Part shown: positions 34,151-47,969 of the stretch, in pieces
How the letters are laid out: each line of letters starts with the position of its first letter
Position numbering within the stretch: position 1 is the stretch's first letter
Source of the DNA: Sipunculus nudus
Lineage: Eukaryota; Annelida; Sipuncula; Golfingiida; Sipunculidae
Direction: 5' to 3'
DNA length: 64,000 nucleotides
NCBI GenBank assembly: GCA_026874595.1
Contig: JAPPUL010000052.1
Span: forward strand, 1 to 64,000
The notes under the pieces: model-generated
The model's input: only the letters and a program-made list of their open reading frames with translations
Databases searched by the model: none
What the model was told of the DNA's origin: nothing
Program-made: the position numbers and the translations under genes

Positions 34151-36914
34151 TTGATTCCGGCAAGCAACAAACAGACAAACAGACATACGCAACTGAGTAA
34201 TATGCTTGCCGAAATCTTTGATTCCGGCAAGCAACAAACAGACAGACAGACAGACAAACAGACATACGCAACTGACCAACATGCTTGCCAAAATCGAAGA
34301 TTTCCGGCAAGCAATAAACAGACATTTGCGACTGGCGAACCAGCCTGCAGAAATCGAAGATATCCGGCAAGGAATGAAAAAAAAAAAACAAAACAAAACG
34401 GTTCGTGTCCTTTCCTGAAGGACACACCGACTGAAACTTTGGACAGCAATCACCTGCATGCGCACAGACGTGCAGGCACGCGTTTTAGGTCTGACCAGGT
34501 CTGACCAGGTCTGAGGGCACACTGGAATGGTGACGTTCCTATGGCCCTGAGAAAATGGTCAGCCCGTCCCGTATATTTATTCACAAGTTTTTACAAGGAA
34601 ATGGCCGTGGCCCCCGCTACGCCAATTAATTCATCCCGTCGGCTGCGGGCCTGAATTGACATTTGGCCCGATGGACCCTACACAAAACGAGCAAACTGCG
34701 CTGATTGTCGCTCATACCTACACGTGTCTTTGTCTTACTAAAACGCGTGTCATCGTGCATTCCTGCATAACTCTGTGCATTCAGTTTTCCCTCCGTTTAT
34801 AAAGTTTATATGGACATACTGACAAAGTGACCCAAGACCGAGACCAGATGACTTTACCAGGTTATGGAGAAGACTCAGAGTAAGAACATAAGCTATAGTT
34901 TATGTAATTGAGGCTTTGGGTTTTAGAGATATGGCCAATATAATGATATGTGTGTGAGGGTCATGTGCAGCGCCCCCTAGCGGCCATATCCGGAAAATGA
35001 AAAATTGGTTTCGAGATATTAGTGTAAGACTTAAGATGTAATAGTTTCAAAAGGATTCTTTCAAAACTGTGCCCTTTAGAATGCTATATGTGAGACGCAA
35101 GAGCAAGCAGGCGAATTTGAGGACAACTGACAAACAGACAGACACACTGACAAAGTGACTCAAAATTGAGTCCAGATGACTACTCCAGGTTATGGAGAAG
35201 ACTCAAAGGAAGAAAAAAGCTACAGTTTATGTAACTGAGGTTTATAGTTTTGGAGATATTGCCAAAGCATGATATGTTGGGAGAGGTTCGAGTTCAGCGC
35301 CCCCTAGCGGCCATATCCGGAAAATGAAAAATTGGTTTCGAGATATTAGTGTAAGACTTAAGATGTAATAGTTTCAAAAGGATTCTTTCAAAACTGTGCC
35401 CTTTAGAATGCTATATGTGAGACGCAAGAGCAAGCAGGCGAATTTGAGGACAACTGACAAACAGACAGACACACTGACAAAGTGACTCAAAATTGAGTCC
35501 AGATGACTACTCCAGGTTATGGAGAAGACTCAAAGGAAGAAAAAAGCTACAGTTTATGTAACTGAGGTTTATAGTTTTGGAGATATTGCCAAAGCATGAT
35601 ATGTTGGGAGAGGTTCGAGTTCAGCGCCCCCTAGCGGCCATATCCGGAAAATGAAAAATTGGTTTCGAGATATTAGTGTAAGACTTAAGATGTAATAGTT
35701 TCAAAAGGATTCTTTCAAAACTGTGCCCTTTAGAATGCTATATGTGAGACGCAAGAGCAAGCAGGCGAATTTGAGGACAACTGACAAACAGACAGACACA
35801 CTGACAAAGTGACTCAAAATTGAGTCCAGATGACTACTCCAGGTTATGGAGAAGACTCAAAGGAAGAAAAAAGCTACAGTTTATGTAACTGAGGTTTATA
35901 GTTTTGGAGATATTGCCAAAGCATGATATGTTGGGAGAGGTTCGAGTTCAGCGCCCCCTAGCGGCCATATCCGGAAAATGAAAAATTGGTTTCGAGATAT
36001 AAGTGTAAGACTTAAGATGTAATAGTTTCAAAAGGATTCTTTCAAAACTGTGCCCTTTAGAATGCTATATGTGAGACGCAAGAGCAAGCAGGCGAATTTG
36101 CGGACAACTGACAAACAGACAGACACACTGACAAAGTGTCACAAAATAGTGACCAGATGACTACACTAGGTTATGGAAAAAACTCAGAGGAAGAAAATAA
36201 GCTATAGTTTATGTAATTGAGGCTTATAATTTTGGAGATATGGCCAAAATATGATATGTTCGAGAGGTTCGCATCCAGCGCCCCCTAGCGGCCCTATTCA
36301 AAAAATGAAAAAACAATTTCGAGATACTAGTATAGGACTTATAATATTTCAGTTTCAGAAAGATTCCTGCAATAATGTGGCCTTTGGCGCAAGATGAATG
36401 AAATCTCGAAATATCTCTATTCACGAGATATTTTACGAGATACTGCAATACTTGTTATAAAATCTTGTAGTACTAGTTGAATGCTACCTGATGCAAAAAA
36501 CTAGATCACTCTAGCTTTAAAACTGACAAAGTTAGAAAAATAAGACCCCTTATATTCGAATATCATGACTTTTCCCCAAAAATTTGTAACCATGGTTACG
36601 GCAAATTTGAGTCAGCTACACACCAGATGACAGGCCTTGGAATGACGATCAAAATGAGCTATTGTTGAAGTAGATACGACTAATAGTCACAAAGATATGA
36701 AGAAAAAACCGTTTTGAGAATTTTTGACGACCTTGACCTTGACCTTTGACCTATTTTAACCAAAAACAATAGGGCACCTAGAAATTTAATTCTCCATCAT
36801 CTCTGAAAGTTTTAAGGTGATTGTGGCAAAATTGTGGCCAGGAGAGTGCAGACAAACAAACAGACAGACAGACAAACAGACATACGCAACTGAGCAATAT
36901 GCTTGCCGAAATCT
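34151..36914 (+). repeat. Array unit U13 (A-B-B-C-D), 2,764 bp
   Basis: Standard unit. CTCF-like motifs start at 34968, 35295, 35622, 35949 and 36276. No private difference seen by eye. Confidence 0.97.
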
Positions 36915-39678
36915 TTGATTCCGGCAAGCAACAAACAGACAAACAGACATACGCAACTGAGTAATATGCTTGCCGAAATCTTTGATTCCGGCAAGCAACA
37001 AACAGACAGACAGACAGACAAACAGACATACGCAACTGACCAACATGCTTGCCAAAATCGAAGATTTCCGGCAAGCAATAAACAGACATTTGCGACTGGC
37101 GAACCAGCCTGCAGAAATCGAAGATATCCGGCAAGGAATGAAAAAAAAAAAACAAAACAAAACGGTTCGTGTCCTTTCCTGAAGGACACACCGACTGAAA
37201 CTTTGGACAGCAATCACCTGCATGCGCACAGACGTGCAGGCACGCGTTTTAGGTCTGACCAGGTCTGACCAGGTCTGAGGGCACACTGGAATGGTGACGT
37301 TCCTATGGCCCTGAGAAAATGGTCAGCCCGTCCCGTATATTTATTCACAAGTTTTTACAAGGAAATGGCCGTGGCCCCCGCTACGCCAATTAATTCATCC
37401 CGTCGGCTGCGGGCCTGAATTGACATTTGGCCCGATGGACCCTACACAAAACGAGCAAACTGCGCTGATTGTCGCTCATACCTACACGTGTCTTTGTCTT
37501 ACTAAAACGCGTGTCATCGTGCATTCCTGCATAACTCTGTGCATTCAGTTTTCCCTCCGTTTATAAAGTTTATATGGACATACTGACAAAGTGACCCAAG
37601 ACCGAGACCAGATGACTTTACCAGGTTATGGAGAAGACTCAGAGTAAGAACATAAGCTATAGTTTATGTAATTGAGGCTTTGGGTTTTAGAGATATGGCC
37701 AATATAATGATATGTGTGTGAGGGTCATGTGCAGCGCCCCCTAGCGGCCATATCCGGAAAATGAAAAATTGGTTTCGAGATATTAGTGTAAGACTTAAGA
37801 TGTAATAGTTTCAAAAGGATTCTTTCAAAACTGTGCCCTTTAGAATGCTATATGTGAGACGCAAGAGCAAGCAGGCGAATTTGAGGACAACTGACAAACA
37901 GACAGACACACTGACAAAGTGACTCAAAATTGAGTCCAGATGACTACTCCAGGTTATGGAGAAGACTCAAAGGAAGAAAAAAGCTACAGTTTATGTAACT
38001 GAGGTTTATAGTTTTGGAGATATTGCCAAAGCATGATATGTTGGGAGAGGTTCGAGTTCAGCGCCCCCTAGCGGCCATATCCGGAAAATGAAAAATTGGT
38101 TTCGAGATATTAGTGTAAGACTTAAGATGTAATAGTTTCAAAAGGATTCTTTCAAAACTGTGCCCTTTAGAATGCTATATGTGAGACGCAAGAGCAAGCA
38201 GGCGAATTTGAGGACAACTGACAAACAGACAGACACACTGACAAAGTGACTCAAAATTGAGTCCAGATGACTACTCCAGGTTATGGAGAAGACTCAAAGG
38301 AAGAAAAAAGCTACAGTTTATGTAACTGAGGTTTATAGTTTTGGAGATATTGCCAAAGCATGATATGTTGGGAGAGGTTCGAGTTCAGCGCCCCCTAGCG
38401 GCCATATCCGGAAAATGAAAAATTGGTTTCGAGATATTAGTGTAAGACTTAAGATGTAATAGTTTCAAAAGGATTCTTTCAAAACTGTGCCCTTTAGAAT
38501 GCTATATGTGAGACGCAAGAGCAAGCAGGCGAATTTGAGGACAACTGACAAACAGACAGACACACTGACAAAGTGACTCAAAATTGAGTCCAGATGACTA
38601 CTCCAGGTTATGGAGAAGACTCAAAGGAAGAAAAAAGCTACAGTTTATGTAACTGAGGTTTATAGTTTTGGAGATATTGCCAAAGCATGATATGTTGGGA
38701 GAGGTTCGAGTTCAGCGCCCCCTAGCGGCCATATCCGGAAAATGAAAAATTGGTTTCGAGATATAAGTGTAAGACTTAAGATGTAATAGTTTCAAAAGGA
38801 TTCTTTCAAAACTGTGCCCTTTAGAATGCTATATGTGAGACGCAAGAGCAAGCAGGCGAATTTGCGGACAACTGACAAACAGACAGACACACTGACAAAG
38901 TGTCACAAAATAGTGACCAGATGACTACACTAGGTTATGGAAAAAACTCAGAGGAAGAAAATAAGCTATAGTTTATGTAATTGAGGCTTATAATTTTGGA
39001 GATATGGCCAAAATATGATATGTTCGAGAGGTTCGCATCCAGCGCCCCCTAGCGGCCCTATTCAAAAAATGAAAAAACAATTTCGAGATACTAGTATAGG
39101 ACTTATAATATTTCAGTTTCAGAAAGATTCCTGCAATAATGTGGCCTTTGGCGCAAGATGAATGAAATCTCGAAATATCTCTATTCACGAGATATTTTAC
39201 GAGATACTGCAATACTTGTTATAAAATCTTGTAGTACTAGTTGAATGCTACCTGATGCAAAAAACTAGATCACTCTAGCTTTAAAACTGACAAAGTTAGA
39301 AAAATAAGACCCCTTATATTCGAATATCATGACTTTTCCCCAAAAATTTGTAACCATGGTTACGGCAAATTTGAGTCAGCTACACACCAGATGACAGGCC
39401 TTGGAATGACGATCAAAATGAGCTATTGTTGAAGTAGATACGACTAATAGTCACAAAGATATGAAGAAAAAACCGTTTTGAGAATTTTTGACGACCTTGA
39501 CCTTGACCTTTGACCTATTTTAACCAAAAACAATAGGGCACCTAGAAATTTAATTCTCCATCATCTCTGAAAGTTTTAAGGTGATTGTGGCAAAATTGTG
39601 GCCAGGAGAGTGCAGACAAACAAACAGACAGACAGACAAACAGACATACGCAACTGAGCAATATGCTTGCCGAAATCT
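36915..39678 (+). repeat. Array unit U14 (A-B-B-C-D), 2,764 bp
   Basis: Standard unit. CTCF-like motifs start at 37732, 38059, 38386, 38713 and 39040. No private difference seen by eye. Confidence 0.97.
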
Positions 39679-42441
39679 TTGATTCCGGCAAGCAACAAAC
39701 AGACAAACAGACATACGCAACTGAGTAATATGCTTGCCGAAATCTTTGATTCCGGCAAGCAACAAACAGACAGACAGACAGACAAACAGACATACGCAAC
39801 TGACCAACATGCTTGCCAAAATCGAAGATTTCCGGCAAGCAATAAACAGACATTTGCGACTGGCGAACCAGCCTGCAGAAATCGAAGATATCCGGCAAGG
39901 AATGAAAAAAAAAAACAAAACAAAACGGTTCGTGTCCTTTCCTGAAGGACACACCGACTGAAACTTTGGACAGCAATCACCTGCATGCGCACAGACGTGC
40001 AGGCACGCGTTTTAGGTCTGACCAGGTCTGACCAGGTCTGAGGGCACACTGGAATGGTGACGTTCCTATGGCCCTGAGAAAATGGTCAGCCCGTCCCGTA
40101 TATTTATTCACAAGTTTTTACAAGGAAATGGCCGTGGCCCCCGCTACGCCAATTAATTCATCCCGTCGGCTGCGGGCCTGAATTGACATTTGGCCCGATG
40201 GACCCTACACAAAACGAGCAAACTGCGCTGATTGTCGCTCATACCTACACGTGTCTTTGTCTTACTAAAACGCGTGTCATCGTGCATTCCTGCATAACTC
40301 TGTGCATTCAGTTTTCCCTCCGTTTATAAAGTTTATATGGACATACTGACAAAGTGACCCAAGACCGAGACCAGATGACTTTACCAGGTTATGGAGAAGA
40401 CTCAGAGTAAGAACATAAGCTATAGTTTATGTAATTGAGGCTTTGGGTTTTAGAGATATGGCCAATATAATGATATGTGTGTGAGGGTCATGTGCAGCGC
40501 CCCCTAGCGGCCATATCCGGAAAATGAAAAATTGGTTTCGAGATATTAGTGTAAGACTTAAGATGTAATAGTTTCAAAAGGATTCTTTCAAAACTGTGCC
40601 CTTTAGAATGCTATATGTGAGACGCAAGAGCAAGCAGGCGAATTTGAGGACAACTGACAAACAGACAGACACACTGACAAAGTGACTCAAAATTGAGTCC
40701 AGATGACTACTCCAGGTTATGGAGAAGACTCAAAGGAAGAAAAAAGCTACAGTTTATGTAACTGAGGTTTATAGTTTTGGAGATATTGCCAAAGCATGAT
40801 ATGTTGGGAGAGGTTCGAGTTCAGCGCCCCCTAGCGGCCATATCCGGAAAATGAAAAATTGGTTTCGAGATATTAGTGTAAGACTTAAGATGTAATAGTT
40901 TCAAAAGGATTCTTTCAAAACTGTGCCCTTTAGAATGCTATATGTGAGACGCAAGAGCAAGCAGGCGAATTTGAGGACAACTGACAAACAGACAGACACA
41001 CTGACAAAGTGACTCAAAATTGAGTCCAGATGACTACTCCAGGTTATGGAGAAGACTCAAAGGAAGAAAAAAGCTACAGTTTATGTAACTGAGGTTTATA
41101 GTTTTGGAGATATTGCCAAAGCATGATATGTTGGGAGAGGTTCGAGTTCAGCGCCCCCTAGCGGCCATATCCGGAAAATGAAAAATTGGTTTCGAGATAT
41201 TAGTGTAAGACTTAAGATGTAATAGTTTCAAAAGGATTCTTTCAAAACTGTGCCCTTTAGAATGCTATATGTGAGACGCAAGAGCAAGCAGGCGAATTTG
41301 AGGACAACTGACAAACAGACAGACACACTGACAAAGTGACTCAAAATTGAGTCCAGATGACTACTCCAGGTTATGGAGAAGACTCAAAGGAAGAAAAAAG
41401 CTACAGTTTATGTAACTGAGGTTTATAGTTTTGGAGATATTGCCAAAGCATGATATGTTGGGAGAGGTTCGAGTTCAGCGCCCCCTAGCGGCCATATCCG
41501 GAAAATGAAAAATTGGTTTCGAGATATAAGTGTAAGACTTAAGATGTAATAGTTTCAAAAGGATTCTTTCAAAACTGTGCCCTTTAGAATGCTATATGTG
41601 AGACGCAAGAGCAAGCAGGCGAATTTGCGGACAACTGACAAACAGACAGACACACTGACAAAGTGTCACAAAATAGTGACCAGATGACTACACTAGGTTA
41701 TGGAAAAAACTCAGAGGAAGAAAATAAGCTATAGTTTATGTAATTGAGGCTTATAATTTTGGAGATATGGCCAAAATATGATATGTTCGAGAGGTTCGCA
41801 TCCAGCGCCCCCTAGCGGCCCTATTCAAAAAATGAAAAAACAATTTCGAGATACTAGTATAGGACTTATAATATTTCAGTTTCAGAAAGATTCCTGCAAT
41901 AATGTGGCCTTTGGCGCAAGATGAATGAAATCTCGAAATATCTCTATTCACGAGATATTTTACGAGATACTGCAATACTTGTTATAAAATCTTGTAGTAC
42001 TAGTTGAATGCTACCTGATGCAAAAAACTAGATCACTCTAGCTTTAAAACTGACAAATTTAGAAAAATAAGACCCCTTATATTCGAATATCATGACTTTT
42101 CCCCAAAAATTTGTAACCATGGTTACGGCAAATTTGAGTCAGCTACACACCAGATGACAGGCCTTGGAATGACGATCAAAATGAGCTATTGTTGAAGTAG
42201 ATACGACTAATAGTCACAAAGATATGAAGAAAAAACCGTTTTGAGAATTTTTGACGACCTTGACCTTGACCTTTGACCTATTTTAACCAAAAACAATAGG
42301 GCACCTAGAAATTTAATTCTCCATCATCTCTGAAAGTTTTAAGGTGATTGTGGCAAAATTGTGGCCAGGAGAGTGCAGACAAACAAACAGACAGACAGAC
42401 AAACAGACATACGCAACTGAGCAATATGCTTGCCGAAATCT
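39679..42441 (+). repeat. Array unit U15 (A-B-B-C-D), 2,763 bp, A11 tract
   Basis: One base short because the A12 tract is A11 here (39905-39915), the only copy with that change. CTCF-like motifs start at 40495, 40822, 41149, 41476 and 41803. Private substitution G to T at 42058 in the AT-rich segment (ACAAAGTT becomes ACAAATTT). Confidence 0.97.
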
Positions 42442-45205
42442 TTGATTCCGGCAAGCAACAAACAGACAAACAGACATACGCAACTGAGTAATATGCTTGC
42501 CGAAATCTTTGATTCCGGCAAGCAACAAACAGACAGACAGACAGACAAACAGACATACGCAACTGACCAACATGCTTGCCAAAATCGAAGATTTCCGGCA
42601 AGCAATAAACAGACATTTGCGACTGGCGAACCAGCCTGCAGAAATCGAAGATATCCGGCAAGGAATGAAAAAAAAAAAACAAAACAAAACGGTTCGTGTC
42701 CTTTCCTGAAGGACACACCGACTGAAACTTTGGACAGCAATCACCTGCATGCGCACAGACGTGCAGGCACGCGTTTTAGGTCTGACCAGGTCTGACCAGG
42801 TCTGAGGGCACACTGGAATGGTGACGTTCCTATGGCCCTGAGAAAATGGTCAGCCCGTCCCGTATATTTATTCACAAGTTTTTACAAGGAAATGGCCGTG
42901 GCCCCCGCTACGCCAATTAATTCATCCCGTCGGCTGCGGGCCTGAATTGACATTTGGCCCGATGGACCCTACACAAAACGAGCAAACTGCGCTGATTGTC
43001 GCTCATACCTACACGTGTCTTTGTCTTACTAAAACGCGTGTCATCGTGCATTCCTGCATAACTCTGTGCATTCAGTTTTCCCTCCGTTTATAAAGTTTAT
43101 ATGGACATACTGACAAAGTGACCCAAGACCGAGACCAGATGACTTTACCAGGTTATGGAGAAGACTCAGAGTAAGAACATAAGCTATAGTTTATGTAATT
43201 GAGGCTTTGGGTTTTAGAGATATGGCCAATATAATGATATGTGTGTGAGGGTCATGTGCAGCGCCCCCTAGCGGCCATATCCGGAAAATGAAAAATTGGT
43301 TTCGAGATATTAGTGTAAGACTTAAGATGTAATAGTTTCAAAAGGATTCTTTCAAAACTGTGCCCTTTAGAATGCTATATGTGAGACGCAAGAGCAAGCA
43401 GGCGAATTTGAGGACAACTGACAAACAGACAGACACACTGACAAAGTGACTCAAAATTGAGTCCAGATGACTACTCCAGGTTATGGAGAAGACTCAAAGG
43501 AAGAAAAAAGCTACAGTTTATGTAACTGAGGTTTATAGTTTTGGAGATATTGCCAAAGCATGATATGTTGGGAGAGGTTCGAGTTCAGCGCCCCCTAGCG
43601 GCCATATCCGGAAAATGAAAAATTGGTTTCGAGATATTAGTGTAAGACTTAAGATGTAATAGTTTCAAAAGGATTCTTTCAAAACTGTGCCCTTTAGAAT
43701 GCTATATGTGAGACGCAAGAGCAAGCAGGCGAATTTGAGGACAACTGACAAACAGACAGACACACTGACAAAGTGACTCAAAATTGAGTCCAGATGACTA
43801 CTCCAGGTTATGGAGAAGACTCAAAGGAAGAAAAAAGCTACAGTTTATGTAACTGAGGTTTATAGTTTTGGAGATATTGCCAAAGCATGATATGTTGGGA
43901 GAGGTTCGAGTTCAGCGCCCCCTAGCGGCCATATCCGGAAAATGAAAAATTGGTTTCGAGATATTAGTGTAAGACTTAAGATGTAATAGTTTCAAAAGGA
44001 TTCTTTCAAAACTGTGCCCTTTAGAATGCTATATGTGAGACGCAAGAGCAAGCAGGCGAATTTGAGGACAACTGACAAACAGACAGACACACTGACAAAG
44101 TGACTCAAAATTGAGTCCAGATGACTACTCCAGGTTATGGAGAAGACTCAAAGGAAGAAAAAAGCTACAGTTTATGTAACTGAGGTTTATAGTTTTGGAG
44201 ATATTGCCAAAGCATGATATGTTGGGAGAGGTTCGAGTTCAGCGCCCCCTAGCGGCCATATCCGGAAAATGAAAAATTGGTTTCGAGATATAAGTGTAAG
44301 ACTTAAGATGTAATAGTTTCAAAAGGATTCTTTCAAAACTGTGCCCTTTAGAATGCTATATGTGAGACGCAAGAGCAAGCAGGCGAATTTGCGGACAACT
44401 GACAAACAGACAGACACACTGACAAAGTGTCACAAAATAGTGACCAGATGACTACACTAGGTTATGGAAAAAACTCAGAGGAAGAAAATAAGCTATAGTT
44501 TATGTAATTGAGGCTTATAATTTTGGAGATATGGCCAAAATATGATATGTTCGAGAGGTTCGCATCCAGCGCCCCCTAGCGGCCCTATTCAAAAAATGAA
44601 AAAACAATTTCGAGATACTAGTATAGGACTTATAATATTTCAGTTTCAGAAAGATTCCTGCAATAATGTGGCCTTTGGCGCAAGATGAATGAAATCTCGA
44701 AATATCTCTATTCACGAGATATTTTACGAGATACTGCAATACTTGTTATAAAATCTTGTAGTACTAGTTGAATGCTACCTGATGCAAAAAACTAGATCAC
44801 TCTAGCTTTAAAACTGACAAAGTTAGAAAAATAAGACCCCTTATATTCGAATATCATGACTTTTCCCCAAAAATTTGTAACCATGGTTACGGCAAATTTG
44901 AGTCAGCTACACACCAGATGACAGGCCTTGGAATGACGATCAAAATGAGCTATTGTTGAAGTAGATACGACTAATAGTCACAAAGATATGAAGAAAAAAC
45001 CGTTTTGAGAATTTTTGACGACCTTGACCTTGACCTTTGACCTATTTTAACCAAAAACAATAGGGCACCTAGAAATTTAATTCTCCATCATCTCTGAAAG
45101 TTTTAAGGTGATTGTGGCAAAATTGTGGCCAGGAGAGTGCAGACAAACAAACAGACAGACAGACAAACAGACATACGCAACTGAGCAATATGCTTGCCGA
45201 AATCT
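42442..45205 (+). repeat. Array unit U16 (A-B-B-C-D), 2,764 bp
   Basis: Standard unit. CTCF-like motifs start at 43259, 43586, 43913, 44240 and 44567. No private difference seen by eye. Confidence 0.97.
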
Positions 45206-47969
45206 TTGATTCCGGCAAGCAACAAACAGACAAACAGACATACGCAACTGAGTAATATGCTTGCCGAAATCTTTGATTCCGGCAAGCAACAAACAGACAG
45301 ACAGACAGACAAACAGACATACGCAACTGACCAACATGCTTGCCAAAATCGAAGATTTCCGGCAAGCAATAAACAGACATTTGCGACTGGCGAACCAGCC
45401 TGCAGAAATCGAAGATATCCGGCAAGGAATGAAAAAAAAAAAACAAAACAAAACGGTTCGTGTCCTTTCCTGAAGGACACACCGACTGAAACTTTGGACA
45501 GCAATCACCTGCATGCGCACAGACGTGCAGGCACGCGTTTTAGGTCTGACCAGGTCTGACCAGGTCTGAGGGCACACTGGAATGGTGACGTTCCTATGGC
45601 CCTGAGAAAATGGTCAGCCCGTCCCGTATATTTATTCACAAGTTTTTACAAGGAAATGGCCGTGGCCCCCGCTACGCCAATTAATTCATCCCGTCGGCTG
45701 CGGGCCTGAATTGACATTTGGCCCGATGGACCCTACACAAAACGAGCAAACTGCGCTGATTGTCGCTCATACCTACACGTGTCTTTGTCTTACTAAAACG
45801 CGTGTCATCGTGCATTCCTGCATAACTCTGTGCATTCAGTTTTCCCTCCGTTTATAAAGTTTATATGGACATACTGACAAAGTGACCCAAGACCGAGACC
45901 AGATGACTTTACCAGGTTATGGAGAAGACTCAGAGTAAGAACATAAGCTATAGTTTATGTAATTGAGGCTTTGGGTTTTAGAGATATGGCCAATATAATG
46001 ATATGTGTGTGAGGGTCATGTGCAGCGCCCCCTAGCGGCCATATCCGGAAAATGAAAAATTGGTTTCGAGATATTAGTGTAAGACTTAAGATGTAATAGT
46101 TTCAAAAGGATTCTTTCAAAACTGTGCCCTTTAGAATGCTATATGTGAGACGCAAGAGCAAGCAGGCGAATTTGAGGACAACTGACAAACAGACAGACAC
46201 ACTGACAAAGTGACTCAAAATTGAGTCCAGATGACTACTCCAGGTTATGGAGAAGACTCAAAGGAAGAAAAAAGCTACAGTTTATGTAACTGAGGTTTAT
46301 AGTTTTGGAGATATTGCCAAAGCATGATATGTTGGGAGAGGTTCGAGTTCAGCGCCCCCTAGCGGCCATATCCGGAAAATGAAAAATTGGTTTCGAGATA
46401 TTAGTGTAAGACTTAAGATGTAATAGTTTCAAAAGGATTCTTTCAAAACTGTGCCCTTTAGAATGCTATATGTGAGACGCAAGAGCAAGCAGGCGAATTT
46501 GAGGACAACTGACAAACAGACAGACACACTGACAAAGTGACTCAAAATTGAGTCCAGATGACTACTCCAGGTTATGGAGAAGACTCAAAGGAAGAAAAAA
46601 GCTACAGTTTATGTAACTGAGGTTTATAGTTTTGGAGATATTGCCAAAGCATGATATGTTGGGAGAGGTTCGAGTTCAGCGCCCCCTAGCGGCCATATCC
46701 GGAAAATGAAAAATTGGTTTCGAGATATTAGTGTAAGACTTAAGATGTAATAGTTTCAAAAGGATTCTTTCAAAACTGTGCCCTTTAGAATGCTATATGT
46801 GAGACGCAAGAGCAAGCAGGCGAATTTGAGGACAACTGACAAACAGACAGACACACTGACAAAGTGACTCAAAATTGAGTCCAGATGACTACTCCAGGTT
46901 ATGGAGAAGACTCAAAGGAAGAAAAAAGCTACAGTTTATGTAACTGAGGTTTATAGTTTTGGAGATATTGCCAAAGCATGATATGTTGGGAGAGGTTCGA
47001 GTTCAGCGCCCCCTAGCGGCCATATCCGGAAAATGAAAAATTGGTTTCGAGATATAAGTGTAAGACTTAAGATGAAATAGTTTCAAAAGGATTCTTTCAA
47101 AACTGTGCCCTTTAGAATGCTATATGTGAGACGCAAGAGCAAGCAGGCGAATTTGCGGACAACTGACAAACAGACAGACACACTGACAAAGTGTCACAAA
47201 ATAGTGACCAGATGACTACACTAGGTTATGGAAAAAACTCAGAGGAAGAAAATAAGCTATAGTTTATGTAATTGAGGCTTATAATTTTGGAGATATGGCC
47301 AAAATATGATATGTTCGAGAGGTTCGCATCCAGCGCCCCCTAGCGGCCCTATTCAAAAAATGAAAAAACAATTTCGAGATACTAGTATAGGACTTATAAT
47401 ATTTCAGTTTCAGAAAGATTCCTGCAATAATGTGGCCTTTGGCGCAAGATGAATGAAATCTCGAAATATCTCTATTCACGAGATATTTTACGAGATACTG
47501 CAATACTTGTTATAAAATCTTGTAGTACTAGTTGAATGCTACCTGATGCAAAAAACTAGATCACTCTAGCTTTAAAACTGACAAAGTTAGAAAAATAAGA
47601 CCCCTTATATTCGAATATCATGACTTTTCCCCAAAAATTTGTAACCATGGTTACGGCAAATTTGAGTCAGCTACACACCAGATGACAGGCCTTGGAATGA
47701 CGATCAAAATGAGCTATTGTTGAAGTAGATACGACTAATAGTCACAAAGATATGAAGAAAAAACCGTTTTGAGAATTTTTGACGACCTTGACCTTGACCT
47801 TTGACCTATTTTAACCAAAAACAATAGGGCACCTAGAAATTTAATTCTCCATCATCTCTGAAAGTTTTAAGGTGATTGTGGCAAAATTGTGGCCAGGAGA
47901 GTGCAGACAAACAAACAGACAGACAGACAAACAGACATACGCAACTGAGCAATATGCTTGCCGAAATCT
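45206..47969 (+). repeat. Array unit U17 (A-B-B-C-D), 2,764 bp
   Basis: Standard length. CTCF-like motifs start at 46023, 46350, 46677, 47004 and 47331. Private substitution T to A at 47075 in module C (GATGTAATAG becomes GATGAAATAG). Confidence 0.97.
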
